This document shows, piece after piece, positions 8,145-16,251 of a stretch of DNA of 64,000 nucleotides; positions within the stretch are counted from its first letter, which is position 1; each line of letters opens with the position of its first letter. This DNA comes from Clostridia bacterium. Its GTDB lineage: Bacteria > Bacillota > Clostridia > Oscillospirales > CAG-272. The stretch spans positions 1 through 64,000 of the forward strand of contig JAFQEC010000029.1 of the NCBI GenBank assembly GCA_017415805.1, in the 5' to 3' direction. A program made the translations under genes and the position numbers. The notes below the pieces were generated by a model. The model ran no database searches and was not told where the DNA came from. It saw only the letters and a program-made list of their open reading frames with translations.

Positions 8145-9056
8145 ATGTGGATCGCGGACGGACACTGTGACAGCATTTTGTGCCTTGCCACGGGCGCACC
8201 GTTGGTCGGCGTGCACAATTTCAGCGCAAAATATCCGCAATTGCAAATGACCGCCGTGTTCGCCGAGGACCGCGCGCGCTTTGATACGCTTTTTCGGGAT
8301 TTTCACGCCGCGCTCGCGCAGGAGAGCAAGCGCATCGTGCAGGTGCGTACCGCACGGGAGATCACACGCACGCTAGGCGCGGGCAAGCACGCGGCGCTGT
8401 TGACGGTAGAGGGGGGTGCTGGCATCACAACCCCCGAAACGGTGCGCGAAATGTACGGCTTTGGCGTGCGCGTGCTGGGGCTTGCCTGGCACTCCAATGC
8501 GCTGGCCGTTTCCAGCCGTCACCAAGCCGAGGGTATCCCCGACACAGGCCTTACGCCCCTGGGGCGCGCCGCGGTCAGGGCAGGGAATGCCTGTGGTATG
8601 ATCTTTGATGTCTCGCATCTCTCGGACGCGAGCTTCTGGCAGCTGCTGGAAACGGCAAAAACGCCACCCGTTGCCACCCATTCGTGCATGCGTGCTCTGT
8701 GCGCGCATCCGCGCAATCTCACCGATGAAATGGCACGCGCATTGGTGGCGCGCGGCGGGATGATCGGTGTCAACCTCTATCCGCCATTTCTTACAAAAAA
8801 CGGCGAAAATTGCACCGTTTCGCACTATTTTGCGCATATTGAGCACGCCCTTGGCCTGCTGGGCGAGGATGCGGTCGGCTTCGGTGGCGACATCGACGGC
8901 ACGGACCGCGTGTATCCCGCACCGCTGGATGAATCGTGCTCGATCCACGACACCCTGATAGAGGAAATGGCGCGCCGTAACTATCCCGCGTGCCTGATCG
9001 CCAAGCTCGCGGGCGAAAATTGGCTGCGCTATCTGCAAAAAAATCTGCCCGATTGA
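8145..9056 (+). CDS. Membrane-dipeptidase-like peptidase, family M19
   Basis: Zinc dipeptidase of the renal dipeptidase family, 303 residues, predicted cytosolic (no signal peptide). The binuclear metal site can be followed: DGHCD at residues 5-9, the bridging Glu in LTVEGG, FDVSHLSD and THSCMRAL with the two C-terminal histidines, then GFGGDIDGTD. Members cleave dipeptides, including ones with a D-residue at the C-terminus. The ATG at 8145 is chosen for GAAGGGGAG 7 nt upstream. The gene begins 35 nt after the ddh terminator; no separate promoter was recognised. Shorter than the 350-400 residue secreted enzymes. Confidence 0.85.
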   Translation: MWIADGHCDSILCLATGAPLVGVHNFSAKYPQLQMTAVFAEDRARFDTLFRDFHAALAQESKRIVQVRTAREITRTLGAGKHAALLTVEGGAGITTPETVREMYGFGVRVLGLAWHSNALAVSSRHQAEGIPDTGLTPLGRAAVRAGNACGMIFDVSHLSDASFWQLLETAKTPPVATHSCMRALCAHPRNLTDEMARALVARGGMIGVNLYPPFLTKNGENCTVSHYFAHIEHALGLLGEDAVGFGGDIDGTDRVYPAPLDESCSIHDTLIEEMARRNYPACLIAKLAGENWLRYLQKNLPD

Positions 9057-9126
9057 TCGCGCGGCAACGCCTTTTGCTGCGGTTACGCACCCCTACGAGG
9101 CTTGTGCAAACCATGCGGCTACATTT
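9057..9126. other. Start of a 582-nt gene-free spacer
   Basis: The region 9057-9638 has no supported gene. It holds two composite inverted-repeat elements, a possible extended -10 (TGC TATTAT near 9580) and a palindrome just before the lipoprotein gene. This first part shows nothing further. Confidence 0.6.
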
Positions 9127-9250
9127 GCCTTCTCCTGTGGGAGAAGGTGTCACCCACAGGGTGACGGATGAGGAGGTTCTTTATGCTTGTTTGCGCTTGG
9201 CTACACCCCATCCGTCGGCTGTGCCGCCACCTTCCCCCACTGGGGAAGGC
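9127..9250. repeat. Composite inverted-repeat element, copy 1
   Basis: Left end GCCTTCTCCTGTGGGAGAAGG then GTGTCACCCACAGGGTGAC and GGATGAGG; right end is the inverse form (CTACACCCCATCCGTCGGC, then a GCCACCTTCCCCCACTGGGG hairpin). Same plan as the elements at 11394 and 34911: two end hairpins, a second small hairpin inside each, and GATGAGG/CCTCATC junctions. Confidence 0.75.
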
Positions 9251-9307
9251 AGGGAACGCGCAAACAGCGCACATCCGCGACATGCAAAGGGAAAACGCAC
9301 AAAAAGA

Positions 9308-9428
9308 CCTCCCCTGTGCAAGGGGAGGTGAGACCGATAGGTGTCGGAGGGGTTGTTCTTTTCTGAAACAAACCTTCACAATCCCTCCGCCTCGCATTCG
9401 CTCAGCCCCCCCTTTACACAAGGGAGAC
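9308..9428. repeat. Composite inverted-repeat element, second subtype
   Basis: Left end hairpin CCTCCCCTGTGCAAGGGGAGG, then GACCGATAGGTGTC and GGAGGGG; right end inverse with CCTCCG, a small CGCATTCGCTC stretch and CCCCCCTTTACACAAGGGAG. It has the plan of the other elements but the junction word is GGAGGGATTG-like instead of GGATGAGG. Confidence 0.65.
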
Positions 9429-9592
9429 TCTATACCCTCGCACCGCACCCCCACAAATATCTTGTAAATATTTCCCAAATTTTCGGATTTGTAGTTGCTA
9501 CATTATATATTTATTACGAAATCATGAAAAAAATATTTCCGTGAACACAAATGTAGTCACGCAATCGGTTTTGTTGTGCTATTATATAGTAA

Positions 9593-9612
9593 ACAAGGTA
9601 ATTTTACCTTGT
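9593..9612 (+). promoter_or_regulatory. Palindrome in the lipoprotein gene leader
   Basis: ACAAGGTAA, 2 nt, TTACCTTGT: perfect 9-bp arms, 8 nt downstream of a likely -10 (TATTAT preceded by TGC) and upstream of the ribosome site CAGGAGG. Position fits an operator or a 5'-leader hairpin. Confidence 0.5.
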
Positions 9613-9638
9613 AAATTAAATTTCAGGAGGAATTTCTC

Positions 9639-11285
9639 ATGAAAAAGAAGCTTTTGGTTCTTGTGGCCATGCTCCTTTGCATCGTGACCGTTCTTTCGGC
9701 TTGCGGCGAGACCGTCAAGTTCAAGAAGATCGTTGCAGATGAGTATGTCGACCAGAACCCCACCCTCACCAAGGCCGAGGCTGTGACCTTGACCGGCGAT
9801 TGCCTGGATCAGGCAGAAGATCTGCTCTATTTTGCAGGCCTGAATGACGACGGCAAGGCTGTCACCACGGTCTACAACATGGCCGAGAACAAGAAGGTCT
9901 TCGAGGCTACCGCGACCGACACCAAGTCCTATAGCGTTGAGCTGAGATACGGCTACTACGACGACGTTGCTTGGTTCGTGGTTACCGTTACCGAGGACGG
10001 CGAGGAAGAGGACACCATCACCAAGGAGATCTACGACCAGAAGGGTAACAAGGTCACCTCGTTCGATACCGAGGACGCATCCATGTCCGGTGTGGCCGAT
10101 CTTATCATCGTTGACACCAAGGCTTACCGCATCGCAGAGGACGGCACCATTGCCGAGGCCTTCGAGGTCAGCCCCCTGCGCGAGCTCCCCGATGTTAGCG
10201 CTATGAACAACGGCTACTACTATGATGTTGAGTTTATCGTGCCCGAGGAAAATAGCGGCGACATGATGCCCGAGTACATCTCGATTGCAATCTATGACGA
10301 TGAGCTCAATGCTATTTGCTACTACGAGCTTCCCGAATATGCATACGAGGGCGCATTCTTCGCGCTGAACAACGGCAACGTTCTGGTTCAGTACAAGGTC
10401 TACGAGCCTTGGACGGCTGAGGAGTACACCTATCTGGACGACGAGGGCAGCAAGATCACCCTTGTTTCCAAGCTGATCACCGCCAAGAACGGCAAGATCA
10501 AGGATCTTGATCTTGATTTCGTTGTTCTGGTGGCTGACAGCCGCAATAACAGCGGCTGGTTCGATTACGACGAGCTCAACGAGAAGATTGAGAACGTCGC
10601 ACTCGTTTCCTACATTGAGGACGGCCGCGTGCTTGGTGTTGACTGCGTCAACGATGTAAGCGACGAAGACGAGCTGTTCATGAACACCAGCATCATCTCG
10701 CTTTCCAACAAGGGCAAGGATAAGGGCATTCTGGATGGAACCGTTGTTGCACAGGCTTGGCTCCCCGAACTGGTTGCCGAGAACCGTTGGGTCATCGAGA
10801 CCTTCACCGGTGAGGAGTATCTGGTTGACGAGAAGGGCAAGATCGTTGCCGAGATCGGCAACGCTTCCATTCGTGGTGGCTACCTGATTGCCGACGGCAA
10901 GCTCTTCAACATGGACGGCGAGATGGTCTATGACTATGAGGCGGCTGATCTTGAGCGGTATAATAACTATGCAACTGCACGCGGCATCTTCTTCGAGGAT
11001 GAGGACGGTGTGATCACGCTGTTCGCAAACGGCGAGAGCAAGACCATTGTCGCAAAGGATGCCGACCGTGAGGTCATCGCGGTGATAGACAACTACTTCA
11101 TCGTTGAGGATAACACCGGCGACGACACCAAGTACGAGATCTACAACGATGTGGGCACCCTGCTCTACGCCGTTGAGAAGGCAAGCGGCTACGCAAATGC
11201 TTACTACGCTTCCAACAACGTCATCGTCCTCACGGGCCTTGAGTCCGACGACAAGGACGTTGTGATCCGTCTGTCTGTGGCATAA
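9639..11285 (+). CDS. Acidic surface lipoprotein of unknown function
   Basis: 548 residues with a lipoprotein signal peptide: MKKK, hydrophobic core, lipobox LSAC with Cys near residue 21. The mature part is strongly acidic and built of recurring short strand-turn units (Tyr-Asp/Glu, Asn-Gly, Asp-Gly rich; for example DEKGKIVAEIGNAS, DGKLFNMDGEMVYDY), which resembles a beta-propeller or stacked beta-sheet surface protein. I recognise no enzymatic motif. Codon use is noticeably more uniform (AAG, GAG, GTT/GAC) than in neighbours, as in highly expressed genes. Single gene with its own leader and terminator. A solute-binding or adhesive role is possible but not shown. Confidence 0.8.
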   Translation: MKKKLLVLVAMLLCIVTVLSACGETVKFKKIVADEYVDQNPTLTKAEAVTLTGDCLDQAEDLLYFAGLNDDGKAVTTVYNMAENKKVFEATATDTKSYSVELRYGYYDDVAWFVVTVTEDGEEEDTITKEIYDQKGNKVTSFDTEDASMSGVADLIIVDTKAYRIAEDGTIAEAFEVSPLRELPDVSAMNNGYYYDVEFIVPEENSGDMMPEYISIAIYDDELNAICYYELPEYAYEGAFFALNNGNVLVQYKVYEPWTAEEYTYLDDEGSKITLVSKLITAKNGKIKDLDLDFVVLVADSRNNSGWFDYDELNEKIENVALVSYIEDGRVLGVDCVNDVSDEDELFMNTSIISLSNKGKDKGILDGTVVAQAWLPELVAENRWVIETFTGEEYLVDEKGKIVAEIGNASIRGGYLIADGKLFNMDGEMVYDYEAADLERYNNYATARGIFFEDEDGVITLFANGESKTIVAKDADREVIAVIDNYFIVEDNTGDDTKYEIYNDVGTLLYAVEKASGYANAYYASNNVIVLTGLESDDKDVVIRLSVA

Positions 11286-11326
11286 TCCACAACAAGCAAT
11301 CGCGCACACTGTGCGCAAACAATAAG

Positions 11327-11352
11327 GGCGGTGGCTTCGGCCACCGCCTTTT
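11327..11352 (+). terminator. Terminator of the lipoprotein gene
   Basis: GGCGGTGGC, TTCG loop, GCCACCGCC, then TTTTCC. Confidence 0.85.
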
Positions 11353-11393
11353 CCTTTGCGCCTGTAATCTGGCGGCGCGATACGGCGTTACTT

Positions 11394-11534
11394 GCCTTCC
11401 CCTTGAGGGGAAGGTGTCAGCCGAAGGCTGACGGATGAGGTGTAGTCGCCCTTTGGCGGCGTTCTTTTTTACGGATGCCTCGCATCCTACACCTCACCAC
11501 CCGCTTCGCGGGAGCCTCCCCTCAAGGGGAGGCC
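11394..11534. repeat. Composite inverted-repeat element, copy 3
   Basis: Left end GCCTTCCCCTTGAGGGGAAGG, GTCAGCCGAAGGCTGAC, GGATGAGGTGTAG; right end CTACACCTCACC, CCCGCTTCGCGGG, then CCTCCCCTCAAGGGGAGG. Clear terminal inverted repeats with paired inner hairpins. The 11286-11664 spacer contains no gene. Confidence 0.8.
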
Positions 11535-11572
11535 TGTTTTTACGCGATCTGCGGCGCAATACGGCTAAGGTA

Positions 11573-11594
11573 GCCTTCCCCCGCCGGGGAAGGC
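11573..11594. repeat. Solo end-hairpin of the same element family
   Basis: GCCTTCCCCCGCCGGGGAAGGC. The about 30 nt before it (ATCTGCGGCGCAATACGGC) closely repeat the sequence before the element at 11394, so the unit seems duplicated with its flank. Confidence 0.6.
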
Positions 11595-11664
11595 AAAAAG
11601 AACGCGCGAATAACCCCATCAACGCAAAACCCCCGAAACGGTATGCCGTTTCGGGGGCTTTTGA

Positions 11665-13665
11665 TCAAATATCCGCGTCCTTGGCGTATTTACTGCCGTT
11701 CTCGGCGATGAACACCTTGCGTTCGGCCAGGTTGTCGCCCATGAGCACGTCAAACATATACTCGGTGCGCTCCACGTCTGCGGGCTCAATGGAAATGAGT
11801 CGCCGCGTGGCGGGGTTCATGGTGGTCTGCCACATCATCTCGGGCTCGTTCTCGCCCAAGCCCTTGGAGCGTTGCAGGGTGTATTTCTTGCCCTCCAGAT
11901 TTTTGAGGATCTCGGCCTTTTCAAACTCGTTATAGGCAAAGAAGGTCTCGTCCTTGGTGGTGATCTCAAACAGGGGGGACTCTGCAATAAACACCTTTTT
12001 CTCTTTGAGAAGGGTGGGGAGCAGACGGTAGAACAGCGTCAGCAGCAGGGTGCGGATCTGAAAGCCGTCCTCGTCCGCATCGGTACAAATGATGATCTTG
12101 GACCAGGAGAGCTTGGCAAGATCAAAGCTCTTGATGTCGCCGCGGCTCTTGCCCTCAAATTCCACGCCGCAGCCGATCACGCGCAGAAGGTCAATGATGA
12201 TCTCGCTCTTGAAAATGCGGTCATAGGTGGCCTTGACGCAGTTGAGCGTTTTACCGCGCACGGGGATAATGGCCTGAAACTCGGCGGCTCTGCCCAGCTT
12301 ACACGAGGAAAGTGCCGAATCGCCCTCCACGATATACAGCTCGCGGACGCTCGGGTCCTTGGAGCGACAGCTGACGAATTTCTCCACGCGGTTCATGGAG
12401 TCCACGGGCTTGTTAATGCCGGTGTTTTTGATGTCCAGACGCACCTTGTCGGCGTGCTCGCGGCTGCGCTTGTTCAGCAGCACCATATCGCCGATCTTCT
12501 CGGCCTCTGCGGGGTGCTCCACAAAATAAATGGCCAGATTTTCGTTGAGAAAATCCTTGAGCGCGTCGGCAATAAAGGGATTGGTGATCGCCTTTTTGGT
12601 CTGATTTTCATAAGAGGTCAGGGTGGAGAAGCTGTTGATCACCAGCAAGAGGCAATCTGCCACGTCCTGAAAGGTGATCTTGCTCTCGTTCTTTTTATAC
12701 TTACCCTTGTCCGAGAGATATTTGTTCAGCGAGGACACGAAGGCCAAGCGTACGGCCTTGTCGGGCGAGCCGCCGTGCTCCAGAAAGCTGGAGTTGTGAT
12801 AGTATTCCAGTCTGGTATGCGTGCCCGTGATGCAAAAGGAGATGTCTGCCTTGAGCTTGTATTCCTCCTGATCCTCGCGGTCGCGCCCCTTTGTCTCCAA
12901 ATGCCAGAGAACGGGCTCGGTTTTTGCGCTTCCCTCAGCACATTCGAGCACATAGTCCGAGATGCCGTTCTCGTACACGAAGGTCTCGGTCTCAAACTTG
13001 TTCTTTTCCTGCTCCAAACGCAGCACAAAGGAGATGCCGGGGTTGACCACCGCCTGGCGCTTCATGGTGGCGCGGAAGTTCTCGTGGGGAATATCAATGG
13101 CGGTAAAGACCTCCAGATCGGGCTTCCAGCGAATGACCGTGCCCGTGCGGCGCTCGCCGCGCTCCAACGGGCGCGTCTCCAGCTCGCCCTTGACCTTGCC
13201 CTTGGCAAAGGAAACGGTGTGTACGCTCTGTCCGTCGTATGAGGCCACGTGCATGTATTCCGAGGAATACTGCGTAGCGCACGCGCCAAGGCCGTTGAGG
13301 CCGAGGGAATACTCATACGAGCCGTCGCTTTTGTTGTTGTTGTACTTGCCGCCCGCATAGAGCTCGCAGAAAATGAGATCCCAGTTCCAGCGGCCCTCTT
13401 TTTCGTTGTAGCCAAGCGGAATGCCGCGGCCGCGGTCGTCCACCTCGATCGACAGATCGCGGAACACCGTCACGGTGATGACCTTGCCGTGCCCCTCGCG
13501 CGCCTCGTCCACGGAGTTGGAAAGGATCTCAAAAAAGGAATGCTCGCAGCCCTCCAGTCCGTCCGAGCCGAAAATGACCGCGGGGCGCTTGCGCACGCGA
13601 TCGGCACCCTTGAGCGCGGTGATACTGGCATTTCCGTAGGATTTTGCGGTGTTCTTGGCGGACAT
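11665..13665 (-). CDS. Divergent type IIA DNA topoisomerase subunit B (GyrB/ParE-like)
   Basis: 666-residue ATPase-toprim subunit. GHKL motifs: FFEILSNSVDEA (catalytic Glu and Mg-binding Asn at correct spacing), DDRGRGIP, and a GLNGLGACATQYSS lid region. The toprim part has VEGDSALSSCKLGR (canonical GyrB has EGDSAGGSAKQGR) and DADEDGFQIRTLLL; the C-terminus keeps QRSKGLGENEPEMMWQTTMNP. So the catalytic residues are retained but the chain is clearly a separate branch from housekeeping GyrB and ParE (ALKGADRVRKRPAVIFGSDG at the N-terminus). The start at 13665 has GGGAGG upstream. No subunit A gene follows; the next gene downstream is on the other strand. Confidence 0.85.
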   Translation of the reverse strand: MSAKNTAKSYGNASITALKGADRVRKRPAVIFGSDGLEGCEHSFFEILSNSVDEAREGHGKVITVTVFRDLSIEVDDRGRGIPLGYNEKEGRWNWDLIFCELYAGGKYNNNKSDGSYEYSLGLNGLGACATQYSSEYMHVASYDGQSVHTVSFAKGKVKGELETRPLERGERRTGTVIRWKPDLEVFTAIDIPHENFRATMKRQAVVNPGISFVLRLEQEKNKFETETFVYENGISDYVLECAEGSAKTEPVLWHLETKGRDREDQEEYKLKADISFCITGTHTRLEYYHNSSFLEHGGSPDKAVRLAFVSSLNKYLSDKGKYKKNESKITFQDVADCLLLVINSFSTLTSYENQTKKAITNPFIADALKDFLNENLAIYFVEHPAEAEKIGDMVLLNKRSREHADKVRLDIKNTGINKPVDSMNRVEKFVSCRSKDPSVRELYIVEGDSALSSCKLGRAAEFQAIIPVRGKTLNCVKATYDRIFKSEIIIDLLRVIGCGVEFEGKSRGDIKSFDLAKLSWSKIIICTDADEDGFQIRTLLLTLFYRLLPTLLKEKKVFIAESPLFEITTKDETFFAYNEFEKAEILKNLEGKKYTLQRSKGLGENEPEMMWQTTMNPATRRLISIEPADVERTEYMFDVLMGDNLAERKVFIAENGSKYAKDADI

Positions 13666-13719
13666 TTGTGGGCCTCCCTGTTTTTTGAAATCGGGTATAT
13701 TGTGGTTTCCTGATATGAC

Positions 13720-13748
13720 ATTATACCATATCTTGTGGATTTTGTAAA
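13720..13748 (-). promoter_or_regulatory. Sigma-A promoter of the topoisomerase gene
   Basis: Minus strand TTTACA, 17-bp spacer ending TGG, TATAAT. Confidence 0.75.
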
Positions 13749-13786
13749 GTTTTTTTTGCAGATCGCGAAAAAAAGCGCACTTCCTC

Positions 13787-13815
13787 TTGCACACGCGCGC
13801 CCGAATCGGTATAAT
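13787..13815 (+). promoter_or_regulatory. Sigma-A promoter of the murD operon
   Basis: TTGCAC, 17-bp spacer, TATAAT, 35 nt before the murD start; back to back with the topoisomerase promoter. Confidence 0.8.
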
Positions 13816-13849
13816 ATACTATGGATACAAGTTTTTTGAGGTATCCGCT

Positions 13850-15214
13850 ATGCAAACCGATTTCAAGAATTTACCCTGTGCCGTGCTGGGCTTCGGGCGC
13901 GCGGGGCGCGCCGCGGCCGAGTGGCTGCTTACGCGCGGAGCGCGCGTGACGGCCTACACCGAGACGCCCATCACTCCCACGTATGCGGCCGAATTTTCCG
14001 CGCGGGGCGTGCAATTTCGTGTGGGACCGTTTCCCGATGTGTTTGAGGGGGTGGTGCTCGTCCGATCCCCCGGGCTTCGCCCCGATTATCCCGCCATTCG
14101 CGCCGCACTCGCAAGGGGCGCACAGCTCACAAGCGAGACCGAGCTCACGCTCGCGCACGCGCCTTGCCGTGTCATCGGCGTGACGGGGAGCGACGGCAAG
14201 ACCACCACCACGGCGCTGATCGCCGCCATCTTGTCGGCGGCGGGTTCTACCGTGTGGCAGGGCGGTAACAACGGGTATCCGCTTTTGCCCCACGTGGGGG
14301 AGATGCGCGCCGACGATATTGCCGTGCTGGAGCTCTCCAGCTTTCAGCTCATGACCTGTACGCGCGCACCCGAGGTGGCGGTGCTGACCAACCTCACCCC
14401 CAATCACCTGAACTGGCACACCGACGTGGACGAATACGCCGCCGCAAAATGCCGCATTTTCCACGGCGCACGGCGACTTGTTACCAACGCCGACTGTGCC
14501 GCGACCGCCGCCATTGCCGCGCGTGCGGCACTGCCCGTGACCTGCTTTTCGCACGGCGGCGCACCGCTTGGAGACACGCGCGTTTTCCCACGTGGCAACG
14601 CGCTGGTTCTGGCGGATGCCACGGGCGAGCGCGCGATCGACTGTCTTGATGAATTTCGCCTGCCGGGGCGGCACAACTTGGAAAATTTGATGGCCGCCGT
14701 GGGCGCGGTGCACGACCTTGTGCCGCCCGAGGCCATCGCGCGCGCCGCGCGCGAATTTCGCGGCGTGCCGCACCGCTTGCAGTATGTGGACACCGTGAAC
14801 GGTGTAAAATACTATAACAGCTCGATCGATACCTCACCCACCCGCACCGCGGCCGCGCTGGCGGGGCTGGGCGGCGCGCCCCTTGTGATCGCGGGCGGGC
14901 AGGGGAAGGGGATCTCACTCACGCCCTTGGCAGACGCGCTTGCTACACACGCCAAAGCGGTGTTTCTCTACGGAGAGACGGCGGGGGAGATCGAGCGTTT
15001 GCTTGCGGGCCGTGTGTCTGCGGTATGCCACCACCGCTTTGCCGATGCCTTTTCCGCCGCCGCAGACGCGGCCGAGGCAGGTGACACCGTCCTGCTCTCA
15101 CCCGGCTGTACCGCCTTTGACCAATTCCGTGATTTCGAGCACCGCGGCGAGTACTTTTGCGCGCTTGTTGCCGCGCGTGCTTCACAGTTCAAAAGAAAGG
15201 AACCAACGCCTTGA
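13850..15214 (+). CDS. murD: UDP-N-acetylmuramoyl-L-alanine--D-glutamate ligase
   Basis: Cytosolic Mur ligase adding D-Glu to UDP-MurNAc-L-Ala. 454 residues. N-terminal Rossmann-like UDP-binding domain (AVLGFGRAGRAAAEW), ATP loop VTGSDGKTTTT near residues 112-122, GGNNGYPL, LELSSFQL, LTPNHLNWH, and the C-terminal domain with HRLQYV, YYNSSIDTSPT and LSPGCTAFDQF. All are standard MurD signatures. The ATG at 13850 follows GAGG by 8 nt; the upstream in-frame codons lie in the promoter. First gene of a tightly spaced series: its stop overlaps the TTG start of the next gene. It stands apart from the usual dcw cluster position. Confidence 0.95.
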   Translation: MQTDFKNLPCAVLGFGRAGRAAAEWLLTRGARVTAYTETPITPTYAAEFSARGVQFRVGPFPDVFEGVVLVRSPGLRPDYPAIRAALARGAQLTSETELTLAHAPCRVIGVTGSDGKTTTTALIAAILSAAGSTVWQGGNNGYPLLPHVGEMRADDIAVLELSSFQLMTCTRAPEVAVLTNLTPNHLNWHTDVDEYAAAKCRIFHGARRLVTNADCAATAAIAARAALPVTCFSHGGAPLGDTRVFPRGNALVLADATGERAIDCLDEFRLPGRHNLENLMAAVGAVHDLVPPEAIARAAREFRGVPHRLQYVDTVNGVKYYNSSIDTSPTRTAAALAGLGGAPLVIAGGQGKGISLTPLADALATHAKAVFLYGETAGEIERLLAGRVSAVCHHRFADAFSAAADAAEAGDTVLLSPGCTAFDQFRDFEHRGEYFCALVAARASQFKRKEPTP

Positions 15215-16251
15215 AGCTTCGCGAGATCATCCCTGCCGTTGCAGGGCTTATGAGCATTACAGGATACGAGACCTATGCCGCGGCGGAGCTGACGCCGTGG
15301 CTGGGCGCGTTTGATGCCGACACCACCGACACCGTGGGCAATCGCATTCTCGTGCGCCGCTGCGGCAGGGAAAACGCGCCCCGTATTCTGATCGACGCGC
15401 ATTTTGACGAGATCGGCTTTTTTGTCACCGACATCCGCGAGGGTGGGTTTCTTGCCGTTGCCCCTGTCGGGGGGCAGGATCTGCGCTCGCTCCCTGCGGC
15501 AGACGTCAAAATCTACGGCACGCGCGTGCTCGACGGCGTGATCACCTCGACACCGCCCCATCTGCAAAAGAAAACGGACAAGCCAACGCTCACCCCCGTG
15601 GACGAGCTGCTGGTCGATACGGGCTACACCAAGGACGAGCTTGCACAATGGGTGCGCATCGGCACACCCGTGGGCTATGTGCCGCGCTATGTGCCGCTTG
15701 AAAATGGCCGCATCGCGGGCAAAAGCTTTGACAACAAGGCCTGCTGTGCCGTGGCCATCGCGGCACTCTCCGAGATCCCCGCACACGAGCTTGCGGGCGA
15801 CGTGTATCTGGTGCTTGCCGCACACGAGGAGACCGACCGCATCGGCGGCACGGCGGTGGGCGGCATGAGCGTTGATCCCCATTACGCCATGGTGCTGGAC
15901 GGCAACATCGGGCGCACACCGCACACCAAGGCGTGTGAGACCGTGGCGCTCGGCAAGGGCCCCTCGATCACGCGGGGCGCGATCGTGCACCGCACGCTTA
16001 CCAAAATGACCGAGGCGCTGTGTGAGCGCGCGGGTATCCCGTGGCAGCGAAGCATTGAGCCCGCCGGCACGGGCACCGATACCACCGCACTGCATCTGGT
16101 GGGCACAGGGATACCCGTGGTTGACGTGGGACTTCCCTTGCGCTCTATGCACACCGCCGTGGAGATGCTGGATCATGCCGATGCCGAGCAGCTGGCGGCA
16201 CTGGTGCGCGCGTTTGTGTGTGACCGTGAGATCGCGGAGGTGTTTGCATGA
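15211..16251 (+). CDS. M42-family metallo-aminopeptidase, paralog 1
   Basis: Cytosolic co-catalytic zinc aminopeptidase of the glutamyl-aminopeptidase/TET group, 346 residues. Ligands can be followed: HFDEIGF, SFDNKAC (bridging Asp), HEETDRIGG (catalytic Glu pair), MVLDGNIG (Asp) and MHTAVEM (His). Start is taken as TTG because it overlaps the murD stop (TTGA), has AAAGAAAGG upstream and gives family length; no ATG is suitable. Members trim peptides from the N-terminus as large oligomers. This copy differs from the next two at each motif, so it is a separate subtype rather than a recent duplicate. Confidence 0.88.
   Translation: MKLREIIPAVAGLMSITGYETYAAAELTPWLGAFDADTTDTVGNRILVRRCGRENAPRILIDAHFDEIGFFVTDIREGGFLAVAPVGGQDLRSLPAADVKIYGTRVLDGVITSTPPHLQKKTDKPTLTPVDELLVDTGYTKDELAQWVRIGTPVGYVPRYVPLENGRIAGKSFDNKACCAVAIAALSEIPAHELAGDVYLVLAAHEETDRIGGTAVGGMSVDPHYAMVLDGNIGRTPHTKACETVALGKGPSITRGAIVHRTLTKMTEALCERAGIPWQRSIEPAGTGTDTTALHLVGTGIPVVDVGLPLRSMHTAVEMLDHADAEQLAALVRAFVCDREIAEVFA

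Noticed and set aside
9582-11318. 578-codon minus-strand frame over the lipoprotein gene
   Set aside because: Long only because the sense gene uses very biased codons; the sense frame has a signal peptide, ribosome site and terminator, this one has none.
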